64,000 nt of DNA from Actinacidiphila alni (lineage in GTDB: Bacteria > Actinomycetota > Actinomycetes > Streptomycetales > Streptomycetaceae): NCBI RefSeq assembly GCF_900112845.1, contig NZ_FONG01000018.1:1-64000 (forward strand). Reading direction: 5' to 3'. Below the pieces are notes generated by a model. It was not told the DNA's origin and made no database searches. It saw only the letters and a program-made list of their open reading frames with translations. A program made the position numbers and the translations under genes. The stretch's first letter is position 1; each line of letters opens with the position of its first letter. Below, in pieces: positions 23,924 to 32,513 of this stretch.

Positions 23924-24130
23924 TCAGCCCTGAAAGCGGGCGAGGACCCACTGCACCAGCTCCGACACCATGTAGACGGCCGGAGTCAGCGCTACATAGA
24001 ACCCGAACAGCGCGATCAACGCCGCCTGCCACCAGGGCACTTCGCGGGACCGGACGAACAGCACGGTGATGATCCCGAGAACCACGACCAAGGACAGCGA
24101 CGCCGGTTCCGACGTCACGACATCGTTCAC
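23924..24130 (-). CDS. Spd-like small membrane protein
   Basis: This 68-residue protein has two predicted membrane helices (LSLVVVLGIITVLFV and AALIALFGFYVALTPAVYMV) separated by a short basic loop. Its ATG overlaps the TraB stop in an ATGA. Small membrane proteins in this position (Spd, plasmid spread) help intramycelial spread of Streptomyces conjugative elements. Family membership is inferred from context rather than sequence. Confidence 0.65.
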   Translation of the reverse strand: MNDVVTSEPASLSLVVVLGIITVLFVRSREVPWWQAALIALFGFYVALTPAVYMVSELVQWVLARFQG

Positions 24131-25452
24131 GAGTCCTCACCCCCGGCGACCGCGTGAACCAGCCCCGGAAGGTCCGGGGTGCTCTTCGCGTGCAGCAGCG
24201 CCGTCATACGGGCCTGCTCCGTCGTGGTGTGCGTGGAGCGGACCCGCAGCCAGCTCCCGCCGACCGTGGCCACCGCCACCCCGCGCTCGTCCTCGCTGAT
24301 CGACTGCGCGACCGCCACCGCATCCGGCGACAGGTCGCCCAGCACCATCACGGCGGTCTGCTCGTCATGGACGCGGTGACAGATCCGGCCGCCGAGCTGC
24401 GCCCGCAGCGCCGTCACACCCGTACCGAGTTCCGAGCCCACTCGCTGACCGGCGACCACCAGGTGCAGGCCCAGCGCGGCCCCGAGCTGCGCCAGCCGCA
24501 GCAGCGCCGTCGAGCACTCCGCGACCTGCGCCCGGCCCGCTTTGCTGCCGTCCGACAAGTACAACTCGGCAACCTCGTCGACCAGCACCACCAGCGGTAC
24601 CGGCCGCACCCCGTCCGGCAGCTCCCACACCGAGCGCACACCCGCCGCCCGGCACTCCGCCATCCGGTGCCCGATCTCCACCACCAGCGCATTGAGCAAC
24701 GCCGCCGCCTCCGTCCGGCTGCTGGCCAACGCCGACAACCGGGGGCCGAACAACGACAGCTCCAAGCCGCCCTTGCAGTCGATCCCGACCAACGCCACCG
24801 GCTGCGGAGCCAGCTCCGACACCAGCGACGCCAGCAACGTGGACTTGCCCGACTGCGTCGCGCCGACCACCAACCAGTGCGGTACCGACCGCAGATCAAC
24901 CGTCCACGCGCCGCCGTCCTCCGTACGGCCGACGACCGCCGACAACAACCGCGCTGCCTTGGCTGCCGGAGCCGTCGCATCGCCGGCCAGCGGATCGCGG
25001 GCCGTGGCGGTGATCGTGACCCAGCCCCGCCGGGGCGAGACCACCCGCACCGCGTAGACCCGCCACGCGTGCGCCATCGCATCCGCCGCAGACAGGAACA
25101 GCGCCGGCGTCTGGCCGGGCAGCATCCGGATCGTCAGCCGCAGACCCGCACGCGTCAGCCGGGGCAGCCCCAGACGCGGCACCGAAGGCCGCAGCGCGCT
25201 CCCGCTCACCACCAGATCGCCCGCGATCACCGCGTGACGCGGCCGATCGGTCACCGACAGGCCCGCAGCGATACACAGCCGCCGCCACGTCGTCACCATG
25301 CGGCCGACCGTCAACGGATACCCGCCAAGTACCCAGCCCCACGCGATCCCGTCCAGCCAGCGCGGCAGCCGGTACTCCCACATCGGCTGCATGACCAGCA
25401 CTACGCACAAGGCCGCCGAGATCAGCCAGATGATCAGCTCCCACGGCATCAC
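24127..25452 (-). CDS. traB: FtsK/SpoIIIE-type conjugative DNA translocase (TraB/TraSA-like)
   Basis: This 441-residue protein is the single motor of Streptomyces conjugation, pumping double-stranded DNA between hyphae. It has an N-terminal membrane segment (LIIWLISAALCVVLVMQPMW), Walker A VVGATQSGKSTLLASLVSEL (about residues 196-215), Walker B PVPLVVLVDEVAELYLSDG (about 284-303), and an FtsK-type arginine/sensor region (GQRVGSELGTGVTALRAQLG). The C-terminal part is short, without an obvious gamma-like winged helix. Overlaps with neighbouring genes on both sides place it in one operon. Confidence 0.92.
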   Translation of the reverse strand: MMPWELIIWLISAALCVVLVMQPMWEYRLPRWLDGIAWGWVLGGYPLTVGRMVTTWRRLCIAAGLSVTDRPRHAVIAGDLVVSGSALRPSVPRLGLPRLTRAGLRLTIRMLPGQTPALFLSAADAMAHAWRVYAVRVVSPRRGWVTITATARDPLAGDATAPAAKAARLLSAVVGRTEDGGAWTVDLRSVPHWLVVGATQSGKSTLLASLVSELAPQPVALVGIDCKGGLELSLFGPRLSALASSRTEAAALLNALVVEIGHRMAECRAAGVRSVWELPDGVRPVPLVVLVDEVAELYLSDGSKAGRAQVAECSTALLRLAQLGAALGLHLVVAGQRVGSELGTGVTALRAQLGGRICHRVHDEQTAVMVLGDLSPDAVAVAQSISEDERGVAVATVGGSWLRVRSTHTTTEQARMTALLHAKSTPDLPGLVHAVAGGEDS

Positions 25453-25676
25453 GAACCACCTTCGTCCGTGCTGCCCCGGTCACCGGCCAACCGGTACTCC
25501 GTCGCCAGCAGCCGACGCGCCCGCTGCGCGGCGAACTCCCCGTGCCGCACGATCAACCGGAGCATCACTGGAGTGAACTGCGCATCGTGCGAAGCCACTT
25601 CCAAAAGCATCCCCGCACCGGTCAGCGCATCCAGATCACGGGCCAGCCGCGCCAACTCCGTCTGCCTGTCACCCAT
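25449..25676 (-). CDS. Small hypothetical protein upstream of traB
   Basis: This 75-residue helical protein includes ARLARDLDALTGAGMLLEVA, then MLRLIVRHGEFAAQRARRLL. Its stop overlaps the TraB start by four bases. No known family is recognised. Its place directly before the translocase suggests an accessory or spread role; the absence of a membrane helix points to a cytoplasmic protein. Confidence 0.6.
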   Translation of the reverse strand: MGDRQTELARLARDLDALTGAGMLLEVASHDAQFTPVMLRLIVRHGEFAAQRARRLLATEYRLAGDRGSTDEGGS

Positions 25677-25881
25677 CGCTGCGCACCCCCGCCGCTGCGT
25701 CCGCCGCCTCGGCCTCCGCCAGCAGACGGGCTGCCGTGGCTGCCTCCTCGCAGTCCCGCGCCACGCGCAGCAGCGACAGCCGACGCGTGGCCGTGTCCAG
25801 CTCCGAGACGGCCAGCACGTCCGCGATGCCGCCGAGGTTGGCCAGGCGGTCCAGGAGATCCAGCCATGTCACCGCCATCAC
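25669..25881 (-). CDS. Small hypothetical protein of the transfer operon
   Basis: This 70-residue helical protein reads MMAVTWLDLLDRLANLGGIA, then LSLLRVARDCEEAATAARLL, ending in an Ala-rich tail. The frame overlaps both neighbours (four bases upstream, eight downstream), consistent with coupled translation. The pattern of two amphipathic helices resembles the following 75-residue protein in size and composition, so the two could be distant paralogues or partners. Function unknown. Confidence 0.6.
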   Translation of the reverse strand: MMAVTWLDLLDRLANLGGIADVLAVSELDTATRRLSLLRVARDCEEAATAARLLAEAEAADAAAGVRSDG

Positions 25882-26255
25882 CCCACACCCCCGGGGCCGC
25901 CCTTGGGCTTGCCCGGAGCGGGAGCGGCCGGAGTCGGCTGACCTGCTGCGGGCGTGATCGCCGTCGCGCGCCAGCTCGTTCCCGACCGGTCACCCATCTG
26001 CCACTGGATCGCCGTGAGTTCCGCGATCTCCACCCGCATGCCCGCGTCCAAGCCGCGCGGTTCGCCGGGCACGGCGACCTCGATCACATCGGACCTGCGG
26101 CCCTCGACCTGCCGGACGACGCAGCCCACGACGTAGATCGTGTTGCCGTCCCGGTCCACCCTGATCTGCCCCGTCTCCGGATTCACGCGCGGCTCCGGGG
26201 GGACCACACACAAGATCGCCCCCAAGCGCGCCGTGTCCACCGGGATGGATTGCAT
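25878..26255 (-). CDS. Hypothetical protein, first gene of the transfer operon
   Basis: This 125-residue beta-rich protein begins MQSIPVDTARLGAILCVVPP and includes VNPETGQIRVDRDGNTIYVV, RSDVIEVAVPGEPRGLDAGM and a Pro/Gly-rich tail. An OB-fold-like, single-strand-binding-type architecture is possible but not proven. ATG 26255 is preferred to 26267. It is the first gene behind the operator-controlled leftward promoter at 26295-26323, so it should be expressed when the element is derepressed. Similar genes lead transfer operons in other AICEs. Confidence 0.65.
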   Translation of the reverse strand: MQSIPVDTARLGAILCVVPPEPRVNPETGQIRVDRDGNTIYVVGCVVRQVEGRRSDVIEVAVPGEPRGLDAGMRVEIAELTAIQWQMGDRSGTSWRATAITPAAGQPTPAAPAPGKPKGGPGGVG

Positions 26256-26294
26256 AGGTGTACACACCCCTTCTGCGCCCGTGACAAGCCGCCG

Positions 26295-26330
26295 AACTTA
26301 GTCCGGTCAGGTACTTGTCCTAATAGGTTG
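26295..26330 (-). promoter_or_regulatory. Leftward transfer-operon promoter with GntR operator copy 1
   Basis: On the minus strand, TTAGGA (26323-26318), 17 bases and TAAGTT (26300-26295) make a promoter. The operator-like ACTTGTCCTAATAGGT (26313-26328) overlaps its -35 box. It drives the rep/tra operon. Confidence 0.55.
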
Positions 26331-26344
26331 CGAGTGTGCGCCGC

Positions 26345-26379
26345 TTGACGACGGGAGGCAAGCACTTATCCTGACAACC
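26345..26379 (+). promoter_or_regulatory. Rightward gntR promoter with operator copy 2
   Basis: TTGACG (26345-26350), 16 bases and TATCCT (26367-26372) form a good promoter. The operator ACTTATCCTGACAACC (26364-26379) covers the -10 box, implying autorepression of the GntR gene at 26450. Confidence 0.6.
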
Positions 26380-26449
26380 AATTGGGTAGACATGCACGTA
26401 GCACGACCCACTGACAACCCGCACACGGGGACACGGGAGGCCAGTTCAC

Positions 26450-27220
26450 ATGCCCGACGAGAGCGCCAAAGCAGTCCACCTCTACGAAGCCGTAGCCACC
26501 AGGCTCGCCGAGCAGATCAGCCAGGGCCAGTACCCGCCCGGCAGCATGCTCCCTAGCGAAACCGACCTGATGAGCACCTTCTCCATCAGCCGGCCGACCG
26601 CCCGCGCCGCCGTCGCTGAACTACGCGCCATGGGACTGGTCGAAAGCCAGCGCGGCCGAGGCTCACTCGTCCGCCAACCCACCACACGCACCGACATCGA
26701 TCAGACCATCACCCGACGCGGCAAGAAGTTCACCGCCTACGAGTCCCAGTTCGTCCAGGCCGAAGAACCCCACACCACCCGCACCCACATCACCGCGGCC
26801 GAAGCCGAACTCATCGACCACGAAGACGAAGCCGCCTTTGCTGTCTACCGTCTTCTGATTGACCCCACCGCCGGGCTGCGCGCCCAACACCGCACGCTCA
26901 TCCCATTCGAACTCGCCGCACAGCACCCCCAACTACAAGACATTCCCGCTACGGAACCGAGTGAGATCTATGCCCTGCTTACAGCAGCAGGCCACACCCT
27001 CACCTGGCACGAATACGTCACCGCCCGCCGCTCCACCCCCGACGACCGCTCAGCCCTCCGCGTCACCGACACCGCGTGGCTCCTCGAAACCCACCGTGTC
27101 ACCCATTCCGGCAAAGGTGGCCCGCTACTCCTCGAAACTCTCACTGCAAGCGCCGAGACCACTCGCCTCACCTACCGCCCCGAACGTAATCAGGCTACGT
27201 CAACAGGATCGAGAACATGA
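26450..27220 (+). CDS. GntR-family repressor of the element (KorSA-like, UTRA domain)
   Basis: This 256-residue HutC/GntR-type regulator has an N-terminal winged helix (VATRLAEQISQGQYPPGSML, PSETDLMSTFSISRPTARAA, VAELRAMGLVESQRGRGSLV) and a C-terminal UTRA effector domain (EDEAAFAVYRLLIDPTAGLR, ITPATEPSEIYALLT-like, TTRLTYRPER). In AICEs and Streptomyces plasmids such regulators (KorSA, TraR/KorA) repress transfer and replication. Divergent promoters and operator-like palindromes at 26313 and 26364 fit this, and two further copies lie near 33005-33072. A GGAGG-like ribosome-binding site precedes ATG 26450. Confidence 0.9.
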   Translation: MPDESAKAVHLYEAVATRLAEQISQGQYPPGSMLPSETDLMSTFSISRPTARAAVAELRAMGLVESQRGRGSLVRQPTTRTDIDQTITRRGKKFTAYESQFVQAEEPHTTRTHITAAEAELIDHEDEAAFAVYRLLIDPTAGLRAQHRTLIPFELAAQHPQLQDIPATEPSEIYALLTAAGHTLTWHEYVTARRSTPDDRSALRVTDTAWLLETHRVTHSGKGGPLLLETLTASAETTRLTYRPERNQATSTGSRT

Positions 27221-27362
27221 GTGCCTGCAACGGCAAGCACGTAGTTTCGTTAGTCCTCAGGGCCACACTCTCGTGTTCCCCGGTCATCGTTGCGACAGAT
27301 TCGTCGTTTTGTCAGCAATGCTGCGCATGTGCGTGTCATCATGCAAGGATCTATGAACGAAC

Positions 27363-28763
27363 GTGGGACAGGGCGGGGGCACGTTGTCTGAACAACCGGA
27401 GCTGACGGCCGCAGAGCTCGTAGTCTCATCGCCGCAGCCCGACGACTCGGGAACCAACACGCTTGATCGCTACGACTGGCAAGCGTCGATGGCCGCAGCA
27501 GACGGCTTAGAGCTGTATCGCCAGGCGCTGGGCGCCGACAAACGCCTGCAAGATGGCGAATCCCGGAGAATTCTTTGCGAGTACCACGAGGACTGGGTAG
27601 CACTTCACGGAGACGCTGCGGAACTCGTCTCTGCTAAGCATCGAGATCCGTCTACTGACGCTTACCGTACCTTAAACGAGCTTACTCACGAAGGGGGCCT
27701 AGCACACCTGTTCCTAAGGTGGCGTGCTTTGCAAGAGAAGCCAACTTGCAGGCTTGCGACGTCCGGAGGCCTCGCAAACGGCGACGTGCAAAAATTCGCC
27801 ACCACGATGAGGGCCTTGCGGGAGGTCCGCCTTTCAGGGCAGCAAGTCGTCGTAACTGACGAACATCGCCCATCCATCGATAAATTTCACTCTGCCATTC
27901 ACGCAAATAGTGGAAAGTACCTACCCAAGGACTGGATTGCGGGTAGTGAGGGTGAAGTGTCACCTGATGAGCAGCTGCGACAGATCGCCCGCTTCATGTC
28001 CATGTTGAATATTCAGGCTGAGCTTACGAGACGAGCAGATATCGGCTTTGCGGCTCCCACAAAATGCGCAAAACCCGTTGTTGATCATCTAGGTTTCGAT
28101 GTGCCTTGCGAGGCCGTTTGGAATGTCGTCTACGGGCTCTTCTTCACACGCATGAAAGCGGCAGGCCCGAGAGTAGATGCGATCATTTCTCCCGTTCTGG
28201 CATTTGCGAACGGAACAGAACTCCCCACTTCGATAGAAAGAGAACGCGAACTCGCATCGAGGATCGTGACAATGCAAGATATCGATCTTGCGGTCATGAC
28301 GGCTGTGGCGAACCCGTCAGCTTATGGTTCGTTGGCCTCTCCCATCAGGCTGAGCCGTGCCGCAGTAAAGATGCGGAAGGGGAATTGTTCGGACAACAGC
28401 ATTGAGCGGGGAGAACAGCTCAGGCGGGACTATCAGCGATACTGGCGCAACCGTCTGAACGGTGATCCTACCGCCTTGGCCGAGCGTGAAAAGCTGCGCC
28501 GGCTTCTCCTGCGCGTAAGCGATAGATCAGACACTCCAAAAATGCGCACGAAGAGCCAATGGGGGGCGGATTTTTGGATCACACTCCAGGATGCACTCGA
28601 AGCCATCCCCATAGAGCAAGTTCCATCCGGAATGGATGCAGATCTTCTGTTGGGAGGAATTAGTGATCTTACCAACGAATGCAAAATTTGGTTTAGCGAA
28701 ATTTTCGATGTAGCCGTCGAGATTGAACGGGTCCGTGAGGAGAACCGAGGGAGCGTGGCATGA
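27363..28763 (+). CDS. ABC-3C system effector: DUF4297-like PD-(D/E)xK nuclease
   Basis: This 466-residue first gene belongs to a three-gene, visibly A+T-richer cassette. The N-terminal segment fits the DUF4297/Cap4-like endonuclease fold: GTNTLDRYDWQASMAAADGL, then LCEYHEDWVALHG (E73, E76, D77) and AELVSAKHRD (E87, K92) supplying the PD-(D/E)xK acids and lysine, then GGLAHLFLRW. The rest (about 130-466) is helical without recognised domains and probably contacts the partners. GTG 27363 or TTG 27384 (after GGGCGGGGG) are both possible starts. The stop overlaps the next ATG by four bases. It is expected to degrade DNA when released by the ATPase sensor. Confidence 0.78.
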   Translation: MGQGGGTLSEQPELTAAELVVSSPQPDDSGTNTLDRYDWQASMAAADGLELYRQALGADKRLQDGESRRILCEYHEDWVALHGDAAELVSAKHRDPSTDAYRTLNELTHEGGLAHLFLRWRALQEKPTCRLATSGGLANGDVQKFATTMRALREVRLSGQQVVVTDEHRPSIDKFHSAIHANSGKYLPKDWIAGSEGEVSPDEQLRQIARFMSMLNIQAELTRRADIGFAAPTKCAKPVVDHLGFDVPCEAVWNVVYGLFFTRMKAAGPRVDAIISPVLAFANGTELPTSIERERELASRIVTMQDIDLAVMTAVANPSAYGSLASPIRLSRAAVKMRKGNCSDNSIERGEQLRRDYQRYWRNRLNGDPTALAEREKLRRLLLRVSDRSDTPKMRTKSQWGADFWITLQDALEAIPIEQVPSGMDADLLLGGISDLTNECKIWFSEIFDVAVEIERVREENRGSVA

Positions 28764-29332
28764 GCATCGCATACGATGATCTAGAACTTGCCCTGCTTCG
28801 CGACGACTTGGCTTATCATCAGGCGCGAGTCCTCCTGCTAGTAAATGCAATTTCTAAAGCACCAGGTCATGCGCGAAAACTAGATGGCCTAACAAAGTTG
28901 GCCAAATTGGACTTTTTGCTTAGGTATCCAGCTTTAGCTCCCGTGGTGCTAGACCACCTTTCAAATTCTGATCCTCGTCTAAATTTATCACAAGACGAGA
29001 TTCAGGCACCGACAGAGGTGGAGGCCCCGATGGTGCGCTACAAGTACGGCCCGTGGGACGACCGATACTACGCGATTATCGGTGCATTGGTTGGGCGCGG
29101 ACTCCTAAAGTACACAAAAGGAAGAAAGGGAAGCGTTGCACTCGCGACGACCAGAGAAGGGCGTCGTCTCGCTGACGAGATGGGGAAGGTCCGCGACTGG
29201 AAGGCTATGGCTGAGCGCAGCGAGGCTATCGCGGATGCTTCATCGGGCATGACTGGAAACACCATTAAAGATCTCATTTATGCAAGGCTTGAAAACCTGA
29301 TGGACCGTCCGCATCGGCAGGTAATCCAGTGA
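28760..29332 (+). CDS. ABC-3C system middle component (winged-helix)
   Basis: This 190-residue protein resembles the middle components of ABC-three-component systems: HQARVLLLVNAISKAPGHAR, KLDGLTKLAKLDFLLRYP, then YKYGPWDDRYYAIIGALVGR and LVGRGLLKYTKGRKG. A winged-helix fold is implied. It probably bridges the ABC ATPase and the nuclease effector. ATGA/GTGA overlaps on both sides indicate obligate co-expression. Low G+C and A/T-ending codons set it apart from the chromosome and from the element's transfer genes. Confidence 0.8.
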   Translation: MSIAYDDLELALLRDDLAYHQARVLLLVNAISKAPGHARKLDGLTKLAKLDFLLRYPALAPVVLDHLSNSDPRLNLSQDEIQAPTEVEAPMVRYKYGPWDDRYYAIIGALVGRGLLKYTKGRKGSVALATTREGRRLADEMGKVRDWKAMAERSEAIADASSGMTGNTIKDLIYARLENLMDRPHRQVIQ

Positions 29333-31251
29333 CTCTTCAGTTCCGCCTCCGCGCAGTTAGCTTGCACACCATTGAAGGAAGCGTGAGCTATGATTTTGAA
29401 TCTGATCTAACCGTCCTCGAAGGTCCCACAGGAGTGGGTAAGACGACTCTTCTAGAATTGATTAAGTATGGGTTCGCCGCAGGAGAGCCTCGCCTTGCTT
29501 CGGTCGCTACAGAAGCCGTGAATGATATCGCAGTCGACATTGTGATTGGGGGAAATCAATACCTGATTACTCGCAGCCTGGATACAGCCAAAAGTAAGAA
29601 CATTCGCATCGTTGACAAACGCACTGGCGAGCGTCTCCCTGATCTGTCTGTCGATGGAGAGTCGAGCCTTAACAGCTTTTTGCTCGCGAAGCTAGGACTG
29701 CCCGATGACATCAAGGCTCCCGCACAGAAAGGGAAAAGTAGTAAACCTGGTAGCCGAGTTACCTTCGGCGACATCTTCAAGTTTGTGTATATTCCACAGT
29801 ATGCCATCAATCGGGATATCGCAGATAGCAGGGAGGGATACTACGACCCCAAAAGAAAAGCGGTTTTCGAGCTACTGTTCAAGCTAACTGATCCTGAGAT
29901 CCTTGGAATGCAATCACGAGTAAATGTACTGAACGGAGAGATTGATGACGCAGATTCACATTTGAATACAATTCTGGATTTTCTACGCGATAGTAATACC
30001 AGCAGCCGAGAAGACGTTGAACAAAGCCTACGAGATGCTGCCGCGGAGCAAGAGTCGGCACGGGGAGAATTGAACTCGCTCCGGGAGGAACTTGACCCCG
30101 TAATCGACAGACAGACTCAAACGTATCGGGATCTCCTCACGGACGCCGAGAGGTCGTTGGCCGAAGCTCGTGCTACTGCACAAGACCTTACTCGTGAACG
30201 CGATGAGATCGTCTTGGAGGAGAAGCGGGTCAGGGCAGATTGCGCCCGGCTAGAGCGCATGCGAGATGCCGGCGCCAGGCTTGCCAACATCGAGTTTTCT
30301 GTGTGCCCTCGGTGCATGCAGTCTTTGAGTAATAGACCCGTTGAGAAAGATAGGTGCCGCCTGTGCTTGCAACTGGATCCGGTCTCACCCGAGCGCGCTG
30401 CTGACAGTTATGAGCTTCAGCAGCTTGAAATGCAGCTCATCGAAATGAATACACAAAGGGAGGCCACGGGACAGCAGTTGGAGGAAGCTCGGCGGGCCAT
30501 CATCGACCGGCAGTCGCTCGTGCAGCATCTCACCGAGACTCTGGAAACGCGGACCTCTCAACGTGTAACGCCTAGGCTGCAAGCATTTAGCGATGCATCG
30601 GATCGAATGGCCACCGCTCGCACAAGGCTAGAAAATTTTGAGGCGGCGCTGCAACAGTGGGATCGTGTCGAGGATATTGCTGCAAAAGTCAGAGGGCTTC
30701 GATCAGAGCAGGAGAGATTGAAGACGAACATTGCGACGCGTAAGGCGGCTTTGGTCGTCCATAAGAACTCAGTATTCGCTCGGATCGAAGAAGAGTTTCG
30801 CAGAACCGTGGAAAACCTCAATATTGCCACAGTCGAATCCGTCGGGTTTGACAGAGAAAACTACCTGCCCGTAATCAATGGAAAAGTCTTCACGAAAACC
30901 CTGATGAGTGGGGGAGGCTCGATGACGGCGACTCAAATTGCCTACTGGACGTCATTGATGACTGTGGCACGACAAACTGATTCTCGCTACCCGTCCATGC
31001 TCATCATTGACGGGCCGCGGTTGGCGCTAAACACAGCAACTGAGACGTGTGCGGCAATTTACAAGCGGCTTTTCAAGGGGGTGAGTGAAGATCCCGGGAC
31101 AGTTCAATTTCTCGTCTCCGACAACGAGCTGCCGGACGACTATGAGGGTGAATTTGCGCGCATCAAGTTCGACTACCAGCACCCGACTGTTGCAACGATC
31201 CGGCACCCAGGCGAGGGGCAAGTGGACGTGATCGCCTCGGCTGACGAGTGA
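29329..31251 (+). CDS. ABC-3C system ATPase, DUF3732/Rad50-like SMC-type protein
   Basis: This 640-residue SMC/Rad50-type ABC ATPase has Walker A EGPTGVGKTTLLELIKYGFA (residues 31-50) and a long coiled-coil region (about 190-320 and 360-500). Between them is a zinc-hook-like double CxxC (C326/C329 and C343/C346). The ABC signature is SGGGSMTATQIAYWTSLM (from S527), with Walker B PSMLIIDGPRLAL (D561). The D-G-P after Walker B is typical of DUF3732. It would sense foreign DNA structures and gate the nuclease. GTG 29329 overlaps the previous stop. All motifs needed for ATP hydrolysis appear present, so the system looks functional. Confidence 0.85.
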   Translation: MTLQFRLRAVSLHTIEGSVSYDFESDLTVLEGPTGVGKTTLLELIKYGFAAGEPRLASVATEAVNDIAVDIVIGGNQYLITRSLDTAKSKNIRIVDKRTGERLPDLSVDGESSLNSFLLAKLGLPDDIKAPAQKGKSSKPGSRVTFGDIFKFVYIPQYAINRDIADSREGYYDPKRKAVFELLFKLTDPEILGMQSRVNVLNGEIDDADSHLNTILDFLRDSNTSSREDVEQSLRDAAAEQESARGELNSLREELDPVIDRQTQTYRDLLTDAERSLAEARATAQDLTRERDEIVLEEKRVRADCARLERMRDAGARLANIEFSVCPRCMQSLSNRPVEKDRCRLCLQLDPVSPERAADSYELQQLEMQLIEMNTQREATGQQLEEARRAIIDRQSLVQHLTETLETRTSQRVTPRLQAFSDASDRMATARTRLENFEAALQQWDRVEDIAAKVRGLRSEQERLKTNIATRKAALVVHKNSVFARIEEEFRRTVENLNIATVESVGFDRENYLPVINGKVFTKTLMSGGGSMTATQIAYWTSLMTVARQTDSRYPSMLIIDGPRLALNTATETCAAIYKRLFKGVSEDPGTVQFLVSDNELPDDYEGEFARIKFDYQHPTVATIRHPGEGQVDVIASADE

Positions 31252-31704
31252 TCTCTCTTCTGTTGCCTCCAATAAAATGAGTGAATTTTGTGGGAGGGCG
31301 AATCGGAGAGAGGGAAGATCCCGCGGATTTCTGCTCGCCGTTCACGGCGGGCAGCGCGTGGCTGGCCTAATGATCGGTCCGCCGGATACTTTCCATCCGG
31401 ACGGATTATCGGCATTCAGGGCGCCATACGGGAGCGATGCTTTCTCGGCTCATCCAGCCGTTGTGGGGTAAGAGCCGACACGATGATAGATCCCTGTGAT
31501 TACACAGCGGTCTAGATCTTCTCTACTTTCTCAAGGGCGCGCTTGCAGCGCGCCGGGCGGTCCTGCCGCCCTCGGGCCGGGCGTGCGGCCTGGCGGCCGG
31601 TCCCGTCCCGGGCAGCAGCCGCCCGCACGAACCCGCAGCCCTCTTGACCAGAGAAAGCCCACTTCGCCTCGCCGGCGCCAGGGGGCCTTCCTCACGTCAA
31701 AACG
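31252..31704. other. Gene-poor stretch after the ABC-3C cassette
   Basis: No convincing gene is seen in these 450 bases. Short frames lack ribosome-binding sites. The only structured part is the hairpin cluster at 31536-31590. Confidence 0.6.
31536..31590. repeat. Cluster of three adjacent G+C-rich hairpins, candidate origin, transfer locus or terminator
   Basis: Three hairpins follow each other without spacing: GGCGCGC-ttgca-GCGCGCC (31536-31554), GGGCGG-tcctg-CCGCCC (31555-31571) and GGCCG-N6-CGGCC (31575-31590). Such clusters occur at plasmid origins, single-strand initiation sites and transfer loci, and also at strong terminators. Confidence 0.45.
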
Positions 31705-31890
31705 TCACCGCATACAAGTCTTCGCATGATCTCGCTGCACGAACTTCGCCGGAGCGATCCCAGGCGTGAGCCGGTCCAGCTTGCAGCCGGAGCAGGTCAC
31801 CCACTGGTGGCCATGCTTGTCTTCCTCCACGCGGACCCGGCCGCGCCTGCCTTGAGTACGCAGCTCCCGGCCGACCGTCTTCCGCTTCAT
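31705..31890 (-). CDS. Small zinc-binding-like hypothetical protein
   Basis: This 61-residue basic protein begins MKRKTVGRELRTQGRRGRVR and contains CSGCKLDRLTPGIAPAKFVQ, RDHAKTC, which looks like a single CxxC...H...C zinc site. The start at 31890 is preceded by AGGAG about nine bases away. The family is not recognised. It lies in the accessory part of the element, same strand as the next gene. Confidence 0.5.
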   Translation of the reverse strand: MKRKTVGRELRTQGRRGRVRVEEDKHGHQWVTCSGCKLDRLTPGIAPAKFVQRDHAKTCMR

Positions 31891-31969
31891 GTCTCCAGAC
31901 TCCTCCGCCAACGCGCCCCGGGGAAGACGGCGTTCGGCCACTGCGGTCCGGAAGGCCGCGCAAGCCCGG

Positions 31970-32326
31970 TCACCGCTCCATCCATAACGACGACTCGCCC
32001 CCGCGCTCGTGCTCACAGAACGGAGCATTGGGGAGGGCATCCAAATCCACCCTCGCCAGGACGCAACCTAGCCAGCGGACGACATGCGGCGAAGTCTTCA
32101 ACCGCACCGTGCCAAGACCCTCAGCGCCCGTCCCCGCCGCCGCGTGAATCTCCCCGGCGGGCACTCCCAACGTCACCAGCAGATCCCGGAACTCCCGCGC
32201 GGCCGAGTCCGCGTCCACCCACCCGGCGACCGCTTCGGACCCGCTCACCCACACCGTCTCGCCAAGGTCGTCTTCCCAGGGATCCAGTCCCGCCCCATCC
32301 CCGTTGCGCATAGTGCATGCACCCAT
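31970..32326 (-). CDS. Hypothetical protein of the element
   Basis: This acidic protein of about 118 residues has starts at ATG 32326 (MGACTMRNGDGAGLDPWEDD) or ATG 32311. The sequence includes ETVWVSGSEAVAGWVDADSA, FRDLLVTLGVPAGEIHAAAG and TVRLKTSPHVVRWLGCVLAR. Codon bias supports coding. No domain is recognised. Confidence 0.5.
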   Translation of the reverse strand: MGACTMRNGDGAGLDPWEDDLGETVWVSGSEAVAGWVDADSAAREFRDLLVTLGVPAGEIHAAAGTGAEGLGTVRLKTSPHVVRWLGCVLARVDLDALPNAPFCEHERGGESSLWMER

Positions 32327-32463
32327 CTCGCCATTCGGCACATGCCAAAGGCGTAATAGAGTCGCGTCCTTTGCAGAAGCAAACGGTAGCACAGGATGAC
32401 CATATGACCACCGTACGAAAGGACAGAGGAGTAAAATTGGCACACTCGCGCCACAAGTGCAAC

Positions 32464-32499
32464 GGGGCGACCCTCCCGCTTCGACGGGAGGATCGCCCC
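32464..32499 (-). terminator. Terminator after the SH3-protein gene
   Basis: GGGGCGACCCTCCCG and its near-perfect complement CGGGAGGATCGCCCC enclose a six-base loop. It lies 15 bases beyond the stop at 32514. Confidence 0.8.
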
Positions 32500-32513
32500 T
32501 ATCTAACGCTGCG

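Noticed and set aside
27217..27405. Short frame between gntR and the defence cassette
   Set aside because: No ribosome-binding site, cysteine-rich random composition, overlaps the nuclease start.
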